Origin: Gluconacetobacter liquefaciens
Lineage (GTDB): Bacteria > Pseudomonadota > Alphaproteobacteria > Acetobacterales > Acetobacteraceae
Reading direction: 5' to 3'
Assembly (NCBI RefSeq): GCF_003350405.1
Contig: NZ_QQAW01000001.1
Coordinates: 496,001 to 560,000, forward strand
DNA length: 64,000 nt
This document shows, piece by piece, positions 8,977 to 18,558 of this stretch. Position numbers and translations under genes: made by a program. Each line of letters starts with the position of its first letter. Position 1 is the stretch's first letter. Below the pieces are notes generated by a model, which was not told where the DNA came from, did not search any database, and saw nothing but the letters and a program-made list of their open reading frames with translations.

Positions 8977-10248
8977 TCAGCCCGCCAGGGCCTGTTCGAT
9001 AATCGCCAGCCCCTCGTCGATTATGCTGTCCGGCGCGGTCAGGGGCACGAGAATGCGCACCGTCTCGCCCAGCACGCCGCAGGACAGCAGGATCAGCCCG
9101 CGTTCGGCGGCGCGGGCGCAGATGATGCCGGCCCCACCCTTGCGCGGTGTCCTGCCGTCAGCTTCCAGAATATCGAAGCCGACCATGGCACCGGGGCCGC
9201 GCGGGGCGCTGAACGGCACCAGCCCCGGCTTGCCGCGCAGCGCGTCCAGCCGGTCGCGGATGCGGTCGCCGATCACGTTGGCGCGTTCCACCAGCCCTTC
9301 CTCGGCGATCACGTCCAGCACCGCCAGCCCGGCGGCGCAGGCCAGCGGCGCGCCGGCATAGGTGCCGCCCAGCCCGCCGGGGCCCACGGCGTCCATCAGG
9401 TCCGCGCGGCCGATCACGCCGGAGAGCGGCATGCCGCCGCCCAGCGACTTGGCCACGCACACCAGGTCGGGCGCCACGCCGGAAAGCTCGATGCCGAACA
9501 GCCTGCCGGTGCGGGCGAAACCGGTCTGCACCTCGTCGGCGATCAGCTTGATCCCGTGCGTGTCGCAGATGGCGCGCAGGGCCTGTAGCAATTCGGTGGG
9601 GGCGGGGCGGAAGCCGCCTTCGCCCTGTACGGGCTCGATGATGATGGCGGCGACCTGCGCGGGGTCGATATCCGCCGCGAACAGCAGGTTCAGCGCGCGC
9701 AGGCTCTCGGCAACCGAAACGTCACCGGCCGGGAAGGGTAGGTGATATACGCCGCCGGGCATGGTGCCGAAAGGCGCCTTGTAGGGCTGCACCTTGCCCG
9801 TCAGGGCCGAGGCCAGCAGCGTGCGGCCGTGGAACCCCCCGGTAAAGGCAACCACGCCGCTGCGGCCGGTGGCGGCGCGGGCGATCTTCACCGCGTTCTC
9901 GGTGGCTTCGGCACCGGTCGTGAACAGGATGGTCTTGGCCGGGCCGGGGAAGGGCGCCAGCGCATTCAGCCGTTCGGCCAGCGCGATATAGGATTCGTAG
10001 GGCGCGACCTGGAACGCGGTATGGGTGAACAGGTCGAGCTGCCGCTGCACCGCCGCCATCACCTTCGGGTGACGGTGGCCGACATTCAGCACCGCGATGC
10101 CGCCGGCGAAATCGACATAGCGCCGGCCCTCGACATCCCACAATTCGGCATTTTCCGCGCGGGCGGCGTGGATGGTGGTGGCCGAGCCGACGCCGCGCGG
10201 CACTGCCGCCTCGCGCCGCGCCTGAAGGGCGGAATTGGTGGATGACAT
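8977..10248 (-). CDS. gabT: 4-aminobutyrate (GABA) aminotransferase, class III PLP enzyme
   Basis: 423 residues from MSSTNSALQARREAAVPRG, the same length and start as GabT/PuuE proteins; the longer frame upstream lacks homology. The enzyme moves the amino group of GABA to 2-oxoglutarate, giving succinate semialdehyde and glutamate. Hallmarks: LWDVEGRRYVDFAGGIAVLN, the PLP phosphate-binding FTTGAEATENAVKIAR, IIIEPVQGEGGF, the aspartate in LIADEVQTGFARTG, and the Schiff-base lysine in VCVAKSLGGGMPLSG. Related class III enzymes (5-aminovalerate, ornithine) cannot be excluded. It is monocistronic, ending at a strong terminator. Confidence 0.88.
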   Translation of the reverse strand: MSSTNSALQARREAAVPRGVGSATTIHAARAENAELWDVEGRRYVDFAGGIAVLNVGHRHPKVMAAVQRQLDLFTHTAFQVAPYESYIALAERLNALAPFPGPAKTILFTTGAEATENAVKIARAATGRSGVVAFTGGFHGRTLLASALTGKVQPYKAPFGTMPGGVYHLPFPAGDVSVAESLRALNLLFAADIDPAQVAAIIIEPVQGEGGFRPAPTELLQALRAICDTHGIKLIADEVQTGFARTGRLFGIELSGVAPDLVCVAKSLGGGMPLSGVIGRADLMDAVGPGGLGGTYAGAPLACAAGLAVLDVIAEEGLVERANVIGDRIRDRLDALRGKPGLVPFSAPRGPGAMVGFDILEADGRTPRKGGAGIICARAAERGLILLSCGVLGETVRILVPLTAPDSIIDEGLAIIEQALAG

Positions 10249-10522
10249 GGTCGCCTGTCCTCGTTGTCTGAAAGGCTTGGGTCTGAAGGGCCTCGTCCGC
10301 ACGCGAAGGGGGCGGCCGACGTCGTACCGTGGGCGCTTGTATCGCCCGTTCCCCCGGCGCGGGAGACGCCTTGTCGGTCATCGGTGGTGCCTTTCTGTCA
10401 CCATCCTGTCATGGCGGCTCAGGTGGCCAGCCTGGGGGGGGCTGTGTATGGTGCGCCCTCTTCGGACCGGGGGTGGTGCCTGCCTCGCGCGCCGAAAGGG
10501 GGGAACGAGTCCAAGACCGCCC

Positions 10523-12205
10523 ATGCATGACGTTATCCTCTGCCTGATCCTGCTGTTCGTCGCGGCCTTCAGCAGCCTGGCCGTCCGCCTGTTGCCGGTG
10601 GCTATCCCCTTGCCGTTATTGCAGATCGCGCTGGGCGTCCTGGGGTCGATCGCCGGGCTGCATGTCACGCTGGACCCGGACATGTTCATGCTGCTGTTCA
10701 TCCCGCCGCTGCTGTTCCGCGACGCGTTTCACATGCCGATGCGCGAATTCGGCCAGTTGCGCGGCATCATCTTCGCCCTGGCGGGGCCGATGGTGCTGGC
10801 GACGACCATCCTGTGCGGGTACGCCATTCACTTCATGTTGCCCCCCATGCCGCTGCCGGTCTGCTTTGCGCTGGCCGCAGTTCTGTCGCCGACCGACGCG
10901 GTGGCGGTAGGCGGCATGCTGGGCACCTCGGTGCCGCGCACCATCGTCCATATGCTCGAAGGCGAATCCCTGCTGAACGACGCCTCGGGCCTCGTCTGCT
11001 TCCGCTTCGCCACCGTCGCCGCCATGACCGGTGCCTTCTCGCTGCGCGGCGCGCTGACCACGTTCAGCCTGCTGTCGCTGGGCGGCATCGCGATCGGCAT
11101 TGCGGTCTGCCTGGCGGCGGCGCGGCTCGACAAGATTCTGCTCGCCCGCGGCTATGACGACCCGCCGACCCAGATCACCTTCATGCTGCTGCTACCCTTC
11201 GCTGCCTACATGTCGGCCGAGGCGGTGGGCTGCTCGGGCATCCTGGCGGCGGTGGCGGGCGGCATGACCATCAAGCTGACGGGCGTGCTGCAGGAAACCC
11301 AGATCACCACCCGCCTCCAGGCCCGTACGATGTGGGACATGGTCGGGTTCATCTTCAATTCCGTCATCTTCCTGCTGCTAGGGCTGCAACTGCCGGCGCT
11401 GGCCACCAACGGCATGGCGCTGGTGCGTGCGGCCGACCGTTCGCCATGGATGCTGCTGCTGCTGATCGTCGCCATCCATGTGGCGATGTGCATCCTGCGC
11501 GTGGCCGGGCTGGCGCTGATCCTGGGCATCGCGGCATGGCGGTCGCGGCACGATCACGGCGTGTTCCACTGGCCCGGCTGGCGCGGCCTGCTGGTCACCA
11601 CCGTCGCGGGGGTGCGCGGCGCCGTCACGCTGGCGGCGGTGTTGTCGCTGCCGCAGGCGGCCGAGGGCGTGGCGGGTTTTCCCGCGCGCGACGTGCTGGT
11701 CACCGTGTCGGTGGGGGTCATCCTGGTCTCGCTGCTCACGGCCAGCTTCTCGCTGCCATGGCTGACGAAGGGCCTTATGGACGGCATGGTCGATCCCCAG
11801 GCGCGCGAGGTCAGTTGGGCGCGGCTGGTGCTGGTGCGCACCATGCTGCGTGCCATGCGTGAGGAACAGCAGGGCCTGGCCACACGCGGCAAGGGCCGCG
11901 ACGAAACCGCCGAAATGCGGATCGAGATCATCGCCCGGCTGATGCAGGAATATGAAAACCGGCTGAACCAGCTCCGCCGCAACACCAATGGCGAGGCCAG
12001 CGCGGCGCAGATCACCTCGATCCGCCGCATGCGCCTGGAACTGGCCCTGCGGCTGAACAACCTGCGCACCTCGCGGATCGAACTGCGCAACCTGCGCGAC
12101 GCGCAATACATCAACGACGAGACCGAAGCCTCCCTGATGCAGGAAATGGATTACGAGGAGCAGGTGCTCAGGAACCGGGCCAGAAGCCTCCCCCGCGTCA
12201 CCTAG
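10523..12205 (+). CDS. CPA1-family Na+/H+ (cation/proton) antiporter
   Basis: 560 residues from MHDVILCLILLFVAAF; earlier codons in the open frame are low-complexity and unlike the family. About 12 hydrophobic segments are seen. Family motifs include FIPPLLFRDAFHMP, LSPTDAVAVGG, EGESLLNDASGLV and GVRGAVTLAAVLSLP, which hold the ion-binding aspartates of NhaP-type antiporters. A charged, probably coiled-coil C-terminal tail of about 110 residues is rich in E/R/L. It exchanges Na+ or K+ for H+ across the inner membrane, useful for pH homeostasis in an acid producer. The stop codon TAG touches the left end of the inverted-repeat element at 12205. Confidence 0.9.
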   Translation: MHDVILCLILLFVAAFSSLAVRLLPVAIPLPLLQIALGVLGSIAGLHVTLDPDMFMLLFIPPLLFRDAFHMPMREFGQLRGIIFALAGPMVLATTILCGYAIHFMLPPMPLPVCFALAAVLSPTDAVAVGGMLGTSVPRTIVHMLEGESLLNDASGLVCFRFATVAAMTGAFSLRGALTTFSLLSLGGIAIGIAVCLAAARLDKILLARGYDDPPTQITFMLLLPFAAYMSAEAVGCSGILAAVAGGMTIKLTGVLQETQITTRLQARTMWDMVGFIFNSVIFLLLGLQLPALATNGMALVRAADRSPWMLLLLIVAIHVAMCILRVAGLALILGIAAWRSRHDHGVFHWPGWRGLLVTTVAGVRGAVTLAAVLSLPQAAEGVAGFPARDVLVTVSVGVILVSLLTASFSLPWLTKGLMDGMVDPQAREVSWARLVLVRTMLRAMREEQQGLATRGKGRDETAEMRIEIIARLMQEYENRLNQLRRNTNGEASAAQITSIRRMRLELALRLNNLRTSRIELRNLRDAQYINDETEASLMQEMDYEEQVLRNRARSLPRVT

Positions 12206-12369
12206 GAGGGTGTTGCAAAAGCCCCGCTGGCGGCGGCTTGACGGCGGTTTCCTGCGCTTCGGTGCTCACGGCCCACAAGGCCGCTCCGCTCCGATGCTCA
12301 AAAACCACCGCCAGACGCATGGCTGACGCCATGCTTCCACGCACCATCGGAGCTTTTGCAACACCCTCC
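12205..12369. repeat. 165-bp element with perfect 18-bp terminal inverted repeats (MITE-like)
   Basis: GGAGGGTGTTGCAAAAGC at 12205-12222 is the exact reverse complement of 12352-12369. The enclosed sequence has no ORF and contains one copy of the GC-rich 3'-end repeat described below. The shape (short, non-coding, perfect ends) is that of a miniature inverted-repeat transposable element or a very long hairpin. No clear target duplication was seen. The left end coincides with the last base of the antiporter stop codon. Confidence 0.6.
12224..12305 (+). repeat. GC-rich 3'-end repeat, copy 1
   Basis: The core, beginning GCTGGCGGCGG and containing TTCCTGCGCTTCGGTGCTCA then GGCCGCTCCGCTCCGATGCTC, recurs 160 bp downstream with few changes and at 14.3 and 44.4 kb on the other strand. 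It follows the antiporter gene, in the same orientation. Confidence 0.7.
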
Positions 12370-12386
12370 CAAATCCTGCCCGTCAC

Positions 12387-12520
12387 CGCGCGCTGGCGGC
12401 GGTCCGACGCGCGTTTCCTGCGCTTCGGTGCTCACGGCCCATAAGGCCGCTCCGCTGCGATGCTCGGAAACACACGCCGGGCGCGGCCCTGGCGGGCCGC
12501 TCCCACTCGCCAGCCCACGG
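12387..12520 (+). repeat. GC-rich 3'-end repeat, copy 2
   Basis: Near-identical to copy 1 over about 75 bp (GCTGGCGGCGGTCCGACG onward). It continues with a further segment, GGCGGGCCGCTCCCACTCGC, that is shared with copy 3 at 14.3 kb. It has the same orientation as copy 1. With the 165-bp element it fills the roughly 400-bp gene-free stretch after the antiporter. Confidence 0.7.
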
Positions 12521-12601
12521 TGCCGGGCATCCTTTTCCCATTCTCTGGGAGGGAGGTTCTTTGGGGGAGGCCGGCACGGGTGTCGGCCCCGTTATTTCAA
12601 C

Positions 12602-12865
12602 TCAGATCGAACGCGGGCGGCGGGGCGGGCCGCCGGCTGTGCGGGGGCCGCGGCCTTCGGGGCGCGGGTTGCGCGGGCCGGTGCCGGATTCTTTCAGCAC
12701 CGGGGCGGCGGCCAGTTCGGCTTCGAGCTGGCGGATGCGCTTCTGCACGCTCTCGCGCAGCGTGGGGGCGGTGTGCGACTTCATGGTCGCGAGCGTCTCG
12801 CGCAGGTCGCGCAACTGCTTCTGCTTTTCCGCGTGCGTGCGGCGGATCGGCTGGTTGTCGGACAT
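12602..12865 (-). CDS. Small coiled-coil protein of unknown function
   Basis: About 87 residues from MSDNQPIRRTHAEKQKQL; in-frame ATGs at 12885 and 12901 would give up to 99 residues, and none has a good ribosome binding site. The first 55 residues are charged heptad-like helix (KQLRDLRETLATMKS, LRESVQKRIRQLEAELA). The C-terminal 25 are Pro/Arg/Gly-rich and likely disordered. No domain recognised. It lies between a repeat-rich gap and hisC, on the hisC strand. Coding status rests on codon bias and helix pattern, so it is moderately sure. Confidence 0.5.
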   Translation of the reverse strand: MSDNQPIRRTHAEKQKQLRDLRETLATMKSHTAPTLRESVQKRIRQLEAELAAAPVLKESGTGPRNPRPEGRGPRTAGGPPRRPRSI

Positions 12866-13053
12866 CTGGCCGTGAAATGCGCGCATGATGGTGGTGTCCA
12901 TGTCAAAAATGAAAAAAGGGCCGGGCAGGCCCGGATAGAGATGAAGAAACGCGCCAGACGCACGAACGGCTACAAGCGGGTACAACAAGTCCCTGGCCGC
13001 ACGGCGCCCCCACCGGGGGGCCATGCGGCCCATATCCGGTGACGGATCGGCGG

Positions 13054-14124
13054 TCAGTCCGCGTTTCGGTTCAGGATGGCTTTCAACGCATCGGCCAGGC
13101 TCCGACAGTCCTCGTCGGTGCCCACCGTAATGCGCAGCCATTCCGCGATCCGGGGCGTCCTGAAGTGGCGCACGATGATCGACCGCTCGCGCAGGGCGGC
13201 GGCCAGAGCGGCGGCGTCACGATCAGGGTGGCGGGCGAACACGAAATTCGCCTGCGAGGGCAGGACCTCGAACCCCAGACTGTTCAGGCTGGAGACCAGC
13301 CCGCTTCGCGTATCTATGATCTTTCCCGTAGTTCGCGCAAGCCATTCCCGATCGGCGATCGCCGCTTCCGCGCCCGCCTGGGCCAGACGGTCCAGCGGAT
13401 AGGAATTGAAGCTGTCCTTCACACGGTTCAGCGCCTCGATCAGGTCCGGCTGGCCGATCGCATAGCCCACGCGCAGCCCCGCCAGCCCGTGGGATTTGGA
13501 CAGGGTACGCACCACCAGCAGGTTCGGGTGCTGGCGCACCAGCCCGATCGCGGTATCGGCACCGAAATCGACATACGCCTCGTCGATCACCACCACGCGC
13601 TCGGGGTGCGCGCGCAGCAGGGTTGCAATCTCGTCCAGCCCCAGCGCAATGCCCGTCGGCGCATTGGGGTTCGGCAGCACGATGCCACCACAGGGCCGGC
13701 GATAGGCTTCCACATCCACGCGCATCGCCTCGTCCAGCGGCACCGGCTCGTGCGCGATGCCGTACAGGCCGCAATAGACGGGGTAGAAGCTGTAGGTGAT
13801 GTCGGGCGTCAGCAGCGGCGCGTCATGTTGCAGCAGGGCCTGGAACGTATGGGCCAGCACCTCGTCCGAGCCGTTGCCGATGAAGACCTGCTCCATCTCC
13901 ACCTCATGCGCCTGGGCGATGGCCGCGCGCAGCCGGTCCGACCCCGGATCGGGGTACAGGCGCAGCGTATCGTCGGCGGCGGCGCGAATCGCGGCCAGCG
14001 CGGCGGGTGAGGGGCCGTAGGGGGATTCGTTGGTATTGAGCTTGATCAGGTTCGCCAGCTTCGGCTGCTCGCCGGGGACGTAGGGCGTCAGGCTGTGGAC
14101 GATCGGGCTCCAGAAACGGCTCAT
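13054..14124 (-). CDS. hisC: Histidinol-phosphate aminotransferase
   Basis: 356 residues, normal for HisC. This PLP fold-type I enzyme converts imidazole-acetol phosphate plus glutamate to histidinol phosphate. Motifs: [14 protein letters not shown] near the N-terminus, [16 protein letters not shown] (phosphate binding), [19 protein letters not shown] (the aspartate bonds the pyridine N), and [18 protein letters not shown] with the Schiff-base lysine. No other his gene is adjacent. HisC relatives also act on aromatic amino acids, so substrate breadth is uncertain. The ATG at 14124 is followed at once by family sequence. Confidence 0.92.
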   Translation of the reverse strand: MSRFWSPIVHSLTPYVPGEQPKLANLIKLNTNESPYGPSPAALAAIRAAADDTLRLYPDPGSDRLRAAIAQAHEVEMEQVFIGNGSDEVLAHTFQALLQHDAPLLTPDITYSFYPVYCGLYGIAHEPVPLDEAMRVDVEAYRRPCGGIVLPNPNAPTGIALGLDEIATLLRAHPERVVVIDEAYVDFGADTAIGLVRQHPNLLVVRTLSKSHGLAGLRVGYAIGQPDLIEALNRVKDSFNSYPLDRLAQAGAEAAIADREWLARTTGKIIDTRSGLVSSLNSLGFEVLPSQANFVFARHPDRDAAALAAALRERSIIVRHFRTPRIAEWLRITVGTDEDCRSLADALKAILNRNAD

Positions 14125-14250
14125 GACGGGTTCCGCTGACGCAAGATAAGGAATGGCCCGGCAAGGTGCTGGGCCATGTTTGTTCTAATCCAACCCGCGC
14201 CGGACGGAAACGCCCGTCCGGGAGAGGGATCAAAGCCTGATAGCAAATCT

Positions 14251-14337
14251 GGGCTGGCGAGCGGGAGCGGCCCTGGTGGCCGAGCGCACCGAAGCACAGG
14301 AAGCGCGCGGCGGATCACCGCCGGCGCGCATGTGCGC
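14251..14337 (-). repeat. GC-rich 3'-end repeat, copy 3
   Basis: Read on the minus strand it shares the core GCGCGCCGGCGG then CTTCCTGTGCTTCGGTGC with copies 1, 2 and 4, and the tail GGGCCGCTCCCGCTCGCC with copy 2. It starts directly after the stop codon (14338-14340) of the minus-strand ankyrin gene, in that gene's orientation. Confidence 0.65.
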
Positions 14338-14898
14338 TCAGGCGGCCGGCATCAGGGCGGTGATGTCGGCCAGGCCCAACTGTGCGGCCAGCATGCGCGC
14401 GCTGTTGCCCTCGCCGTCGCGCAGGTCGGGGTCCGCTCCGCTTTCCAGCAGGAAGGCGGCCATGGCGCCCCGGTTGAACATCACGGCGAAGATCAGTGGC
14501 GTGCGGCCCGCATGGTTCGGCGCGTCCAGCGCCGCCCCGGCCGCGATCAGTTGCCGCGCCACCGCCAGGTTGCCCTTGAAGGCCACGCCGGCCAGGGCGG
14601 TCGCCCCCTTGTCGTCGCGCAGGTCCACGCTGGCGCCGCCGGCCAGCAGGGCGGCCACGGTGTCGGCATGGCTGTTATAGGCCGCCAGGATCAGCGCCGA
14701 ATGCCCGCGCTCGTTGCGCGTGTCGGGGTCCATCCCGGCGGTCAGGAAGCTGGTCACCAGGTCGGTCTGGCCATCGCGCGCGGCATCCAGGAACAGGCGG
14801 CTGATCTGCTCGGGGGTGAAGGACGCGGCGTCTTCATCCACCGGGTGGGTCGGGGTATCGGGATCGGTGCTGGTCATCGCGGCCTCGCTGTCGGTCAT
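14338..14898 (-). CDS. Ankyrin-repeat protein
   Basis: 186 residues. After an acidic N-terminal 28 residues come about four to five ankyrin repeats of 33 residues with typical cores: GHSALILAAYNSHADTVAAL, GATALAGVAFKGNLAVARQL, GRTPLIFAVMFNRGAMAAFL, GNSARMLAAQLGL. No signal peptide or membrane segment, so it is probably cytoplasmic. Ankyrin repeats mediate protein contacts; the partner is unknown. Its stop codon is followed immediately by repeat copy 3. The MBL-fold gene ends 12 bp upstream on the same strand, suggesting a two-gene operon. Confidence 0.85.
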   Translation of the reverse strand: MTDSEAAMTSTDPDTPTHPVDEDAASFTPEQISRLFLDAARDGQTDLVTSFLTAGMDPDTRNERGHSALILAAYNSHADTVAALLAGGASVDLRDDKGATALAGVAFKGNLAVARQLIAAGAALDAPNHAGRTPLIFAVMFNRGAMAAFLLESGADPDLRDGEGNSARMLAAQLGLADITALMPAA

Positions 14899-14910
14899 CT
14901 GGATGCGGTT

Positions 14911-15990
14911 CTAGCCGCTGGCGTCCTGCCGCGCGAGGTCCTGCCGCGCAGGCTCGTGCCGCTCCGGCCGCCAGGGGGTCATGACACGGCACTCGCCATG
15001 GCCCAGCCCGACGAAACGCTCCGCCGCCACGCCGGCGGCGGCGCGGGCGGCGGCCAGCCGGCGCAGCGGCTCGTCATAGGGCTCGTCGGTCAGGCGGAAG
15101 GTACCGTAATGCATCCCGACCGCCAGCCCCGCATCCAGGTCGATCATGGCCGAAACCGCCTCCTCCGGGGTCACATGCACCGGCTCCATCAGAAAGCGCG
15201 GGTCATAGGCCCCCACCGGCAGCAGCGCGATATCCGGCGCCCCCAGCCGCGCGCCGATCTGCGCCCAGTGGCGCCCATGCCCGCTGTCCCCGGCAAAGAA
15301 GACCGAGGGCGAAGGTCCGTCGCCGGCCGGGCGGATATCGAATCCGCACCACAGCGCGCGGTTGGCATCGAAGGGCGTGCGGGCCGACCCATGCCGCGCC
15401 GGGGTGGCGGTCACGCGCAGCCCGCCCACATCATGGTGCTGCCACCAGTCGCATTCCACGATCGCGCGCCCGCCCGCCTTGCGGATATGCCGGGCATTGC
15501 CCGGCGCGGTGATGAACAGGGGCGCATCCCGCCGACCCAGCGCGGCCAGGCTGGGCAGGTCCAGATGGTCGTAATGGCAGTGCGAGACCAGCACCACGTC
15601 CACCCTGGGCAGGGCATCGAGGCTGCGCCCCGGCGGCAGCACCCGGCGCGGCCCGGCCCAGCTCACCGGCGAGCAGCGGTCGGAGAAGACCGGATCGGTC
15701 AGCACCGTCAGCGCCGTGCCGTCGGCACGCGGCAGGCGCAGCAGGAAGGTGCTGTGCCCGATGAAGGTGACATGGACGGTGCCGGGGGTGGGCAGGGCCT
15801 GCGGGTCGCCTGCCGGCGGCGGCACCGTCGGGGTCGGCCACGCCGGCAGCCGCCGCCGCCGCCACTGCCAGCGCAGGATCTCCCCCAGCCCCACATGTCG
15901 GCGCTGAGGGGATGTGGGCAGGATCGAGGACGGGTTGAAGAATCGGCGCCCGTCGCAATGATCCGACACCGGGAGGGGAGATGACGGCAT
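14911..15990 (-). CDS. MBL-fold metallo-hydrolase, NAPE-PLD/UlaG-like
   Basis: 359 residues. The metallo-beta-lactamase fold is shown by TFIGHSTFLLRLP, the metal motif SHCHYDHLD (HxHxDH class), TPARHGSA, VFFAGDSGHGRHW with the bridging Asp, and the late His in VGMHYGTFRLTDEP. The arrangement matches the N-acyl-phosphatidylethanolamine phospholipase D-like branch, usually annotated as an MBL-fold protein of the outer-membrane/lipid type. The substrate is not evident. About 70 basic residues precede the fold without a clear signal peptide. ATG at 15990. Confidence 0.85.
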   Translation of the reverse strand: MPSSPLPVSDHCDGRRFFNPSSILPTSPQRRHVGLGEILRWQWRRRRLPAWPTPTVPPPAGDPQALPTPGTVHVTFIGHSTFLLRLPRADGTALTVLTDPVFSDRCSPVSWAGPRRVLPPGRSLDALPRVDVVLVSHCHYDHLDLPSLAALGRRDAPLFITAPGNARHIRKAGGRAIVECDWWQHHDVGGLRVTATPARHGSARTPFDANRALWCGFDIRPAGDGPSPSVFFAGDSGHGRHWAQIGARLGAPDIALLPVGAYDPRFLMEPVHVTPEEAVSAMIDLDAGLAVGMHYGTFRLTDEPYDEPLRRLAAARAAAGVAAERFVGLGHGECRVMTPWRPERHEPARQDLARQDASG

Positions 15991-16391
15991 GGGCGGGGAT
16001 CTCCTTGTGCATTCTTCTTATGGCGCGTCCGACACCGCATGGAAAAGGCGCGTTTGGAAAATCCGGTCGAGGATTCGTGAATATCCGGGACTGGAAACCT
16101 GCGGCTACGAGGCGTTCTAATGGCGACGACCGCCCCCGTGCGGCGTGGCGACTTGCCGAGGGAGGGGGACCGTGAGAAGGTCGCTCCCGGTTCTTCATCC
16201 AGCCCGACCATCAGGACCATAACCGGATGACAAAAATATGAAGAACAGGATCCCAGTGGGCGGGCCTTCCTCCGCCCACGCGTGATGAATCTTGCCCGTT
16301 GCCATGCGCGCTGTCGCATGGGCGGTTGTCGGGCGCCAGGCCCGGTCAGATGAGCGAGACACGGTCACCCTCATACGGAGAAGATGGTTTA
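15991..16391. promoter_or_regulatory. Divergent gap and structured leader upstream of tkt
   Basis: This 401-bp gap has no convincing gene. It must carry the tkt promoter and the MBL-gene promoter. Two perfect hairpins lie before tkt: GTGGGCGG/CCGCCCAC at 16256-16279 and CCATGCG/CGCATGG at 16302-16321. A GGAG lies 12 bases before the chosen tkt start. Promoter boxes could not be assigned with confidence. Confidence 0.45.
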
Positions 16392-18500
16392 ATGCGTTCT
16401 ATGATCACCCAGCCCGTCCGGGCGTTCGAGGGTGGGGCGGCTGGGCCGTCCGCCGAGGACCTGCTGTGCATCGACACCATTCGCACCCTGTCGATGGATG
16501 CCGTCCAGAAGGCTAATTCCGGGCACCCGGGCACGCCGATGGCGATGGCCGCGCCCGCGTTTGCGCTGTGGCAGAACGTGTTGCGCTACGACCCCGCCGA
16601 CCCGCTCTGGCCGAATCGCGACCGTTTCGTGCTGTCGATCGGCCATGCGTCGATGCTCATCTACTCGCTCATCTATCTGGCCGGCGTCCGCGACGTAAAG
16701 AACGGCAAGGTGCTGGACGCCCCGGCGCTGACGCTGGAAGACCTCAAGCAGTTCCGCCAGCTCGATTCCCGCACCCCCGGCCATCCGGAATACCACCACA
16801 CGGCAGGCGTCGAGACCACGACCGGCCCGCTGGGCCAGGGCTGCGGCAATTCGGTCGGCATGGCGATCGCCGAGAAATGGCTGGCCGCCCGCTTCAACAA
16901 GCCGGGCTTCGACCTGTTCGACTATCACACCTACACCTTCTGTGGTGACGGCGACATGATGGAAGGCGTGGCCAGCGAGGCCGCCTCCACCGCCGGCCAT
17001 CTCAAGCTGGGCAACCTGACCTGGATCTACGACAGCAACCAGATCTCGATCGAAGGCTCGACCAACCTCGCCTTCACCGAGAATGTCGGCAAGCGCTTCG
17101 AGGCCTATGGCTGGCATGTGCTGGAGGTCCGCAACGCCAACGACCAGCAGGCTTTTCTGACGGCCCTGGCCGAGGCGAAGGCCGAGACCACCCGCCCGAC
17201 CCTGATCATCGTCCATTCCGTCATCGGCTTCGGCGCCCCCAAGAAGGCCGGTACCGCCGCCGCCCATGGCGAGCCCCTGGGCGACGAGGAAATCCTGGGC
17301 GCCAAGAAGGCCTATGGCTGGACCGACGACACGCCCTTCTACGTCCCGGACGGCGTGCAGGATATCTTCCGCAAGGGCCTGGGCGCGCGTGGCGCCGAGG
17401 CCAGCGCACAATGGAAGGCGCTGTACACCGCCTACGCCAAGGAATATCCCGACCTGGCGAAGGAACTGGACGCCATCCTGACCGGCAGCCTGCCCGCCGG
17501 CTGGGACAAGGACATCCCGACCTACGACGCCAACCCCAAGGGCGTGGCCTCGCGCGCAAGCTCGGGCGAGGTGCTCAACGCCATCGCGCCCAACCTGCCA
17601 TGGCTGATCGGCGGCTCGGCCGACCTGTCGCCCTCCACCAAGACCAACCTGACCTTCCAGGGCGCGGGCGCGTTCCAGCCGCCGGAATGGAATGGCACCT
17701 ATGGCGGGCGCAACCTGCATTTCGGTGTGCGCGAACACGCCATGGGCTCGATCTGCAACGGCATCTCGCTGTCGGGCATCCGCGCCTACTGCTCGGGCTT
17801 CCTGATCTTCTCGGATTACATGAAGCCGCCGATCCGCCTTTCGGCGCTGATGCACCAGCCGGTGGTCTATATCTTCACCCATGATTCGATCGGCGTGGGC
17901 GAAGACGGCCCGACCCACCAGCCGATCGAGCAGCTCGTGCAGCTCCGCGCGACGCCGGGCGTCACCACCATCCGCCCCGCCGACGCCAACGAGGTCGCCG
18001 AGGCGTGGCGCACGCTGATCCCGCTGACCGACCGCCCGTCGGTGCTGATCCTCAGCCGCCAGAACCTGCCGACGCTGGACCGCACCGTCTACGCCCCGGC
18101 CTCCGGCCTGGCCAAGGGCGCCTACGTGCTGGCCGACAGCGACGGCACGCCCGACGTCATCCTGATGGCGACCGGCAGCGAAGTCGGCCTGGTGGTTTCG
18201 GCCTACGAGACGCTGAAGGCCGAGGGCGTGAAGGCCCGCGTGGTCTCCATGCCGTCATGGGACCTGTTCGAGGCCCAGCCGCAGGACTACCGCGACAGCG
18301 TGCTGCCGCCGTCCGTCACCGCCCGCGTGGCGGTCGAAATGGCCTCGCCCATCGGCTGGGACCGTTATGTCGGCCTCCAGGGCGCGATCATTGCGATGCA
18401 CGGCTTCGGCGCCTCCGCCCCGGCCGGCGCGTTGCTGAAGAAGTTCGGCTTCACGGTCGACGCCGTGCTGGCTCAGGCCCGCGCGCTGCTGGCCAAATGA
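16392..18500 (+). CDS. tkt: Transketolase
   Basis: 702 residues from MRSMITQPVRAFEGG; ATGs at 16350 and 16401 are alternatives. It transfers two-carbon units between ketose and aldose phosphates (xylulose 5-P, ribose 5-P, erythrose 4-P) using thiamine diphosphate. Seen: AVQKANSGHPGTPMAMA, the TPP/Mg motif GDGDMMEGVASEAA, the DSNQISIEG segment, the pyrimidine-domain IFTHDSIGVGEDGPTHQP, and a C-terminal transketolase fold. It is the first gene of the pentose phosphate cluster, followed after 115 bp by tal-pgi. In acetic acid bacteria this pathway carries most cytoplasmic sugar carbon. Confidence 0.95.
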   Translation: MRSMITQPVRAFEGGAAGPSAEDLLCIDTIRTLSMDAVQKANSGHPGTPMAMAAPAFALWQNVLRYDPADPLWPNRDRFVLSIGHASMLIYSLIYLAGVRDVKNGKVLDAPALTLEDLKQFRQLDSRTPGHPEYHHTAGVETTTGPLGQGCGNSVGMAIAEKWLAARFNKPGFDLFDYHTYTFCGDGDMMEGVASEAASTAGHLKLGNLTWIYDSNQISIEGSTNLAFTENVGKRFEAYGWHVLEVRNANDQQAFLTALAEAKAETTRPTLIIVHSVIGFGAPKKAGTAAAHGEPLGDEEILGAKKAYGWTDDTPFYVPDGVQDIFRKGLGARGAEASAQWKALYTAYAKEYPDLAKELDAILTGSLPAGWDKDIPTYDANPKGVASRASSGEVLNAIAPNLPWLIGGSADLSPSTKTNLTFQGAGAFQPPEWNGTYGGRNLHFGVREHAMGSICNGISLSGIRAYCSGFLIFSDYMKPPIRLSALMHQPVVYIFTHDSIGVGEDGPTHQPIEQLVQLRATPGVTTIRPADANEVAEAWRTLIPLTDRPSVLILSRQNLPTLDRTVYAPASGLAKGAYVLADSDGTPDVILMATGSEVGLVVSAYETLKAEGVKARVVSMPSWDLFEAQPQDYRDSVLPPSVTARVAVEMASPIGWDRYVGLQGAIIAMHGFGASAPAGALLKKFGFTVDAVLAQARALLAK

Positions 18501-18558
18501 TCACCCGTGGCCGCCCCCGGCGAGGGAGCGGCCCGGACCGGATTGACCGGAAAGAGAC

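Noticed and set aside
12205-12520. CRISPR array
   Set aside because: Only two diverged repeat copies about 160 bp apart, no regular spacers and no cas genes.
14176-15984. 602-codon plus-strand frame over the ankyrin and MBL genes
   Set aside because: Antisense shadow; the minus-strand ORFs have clear domains.
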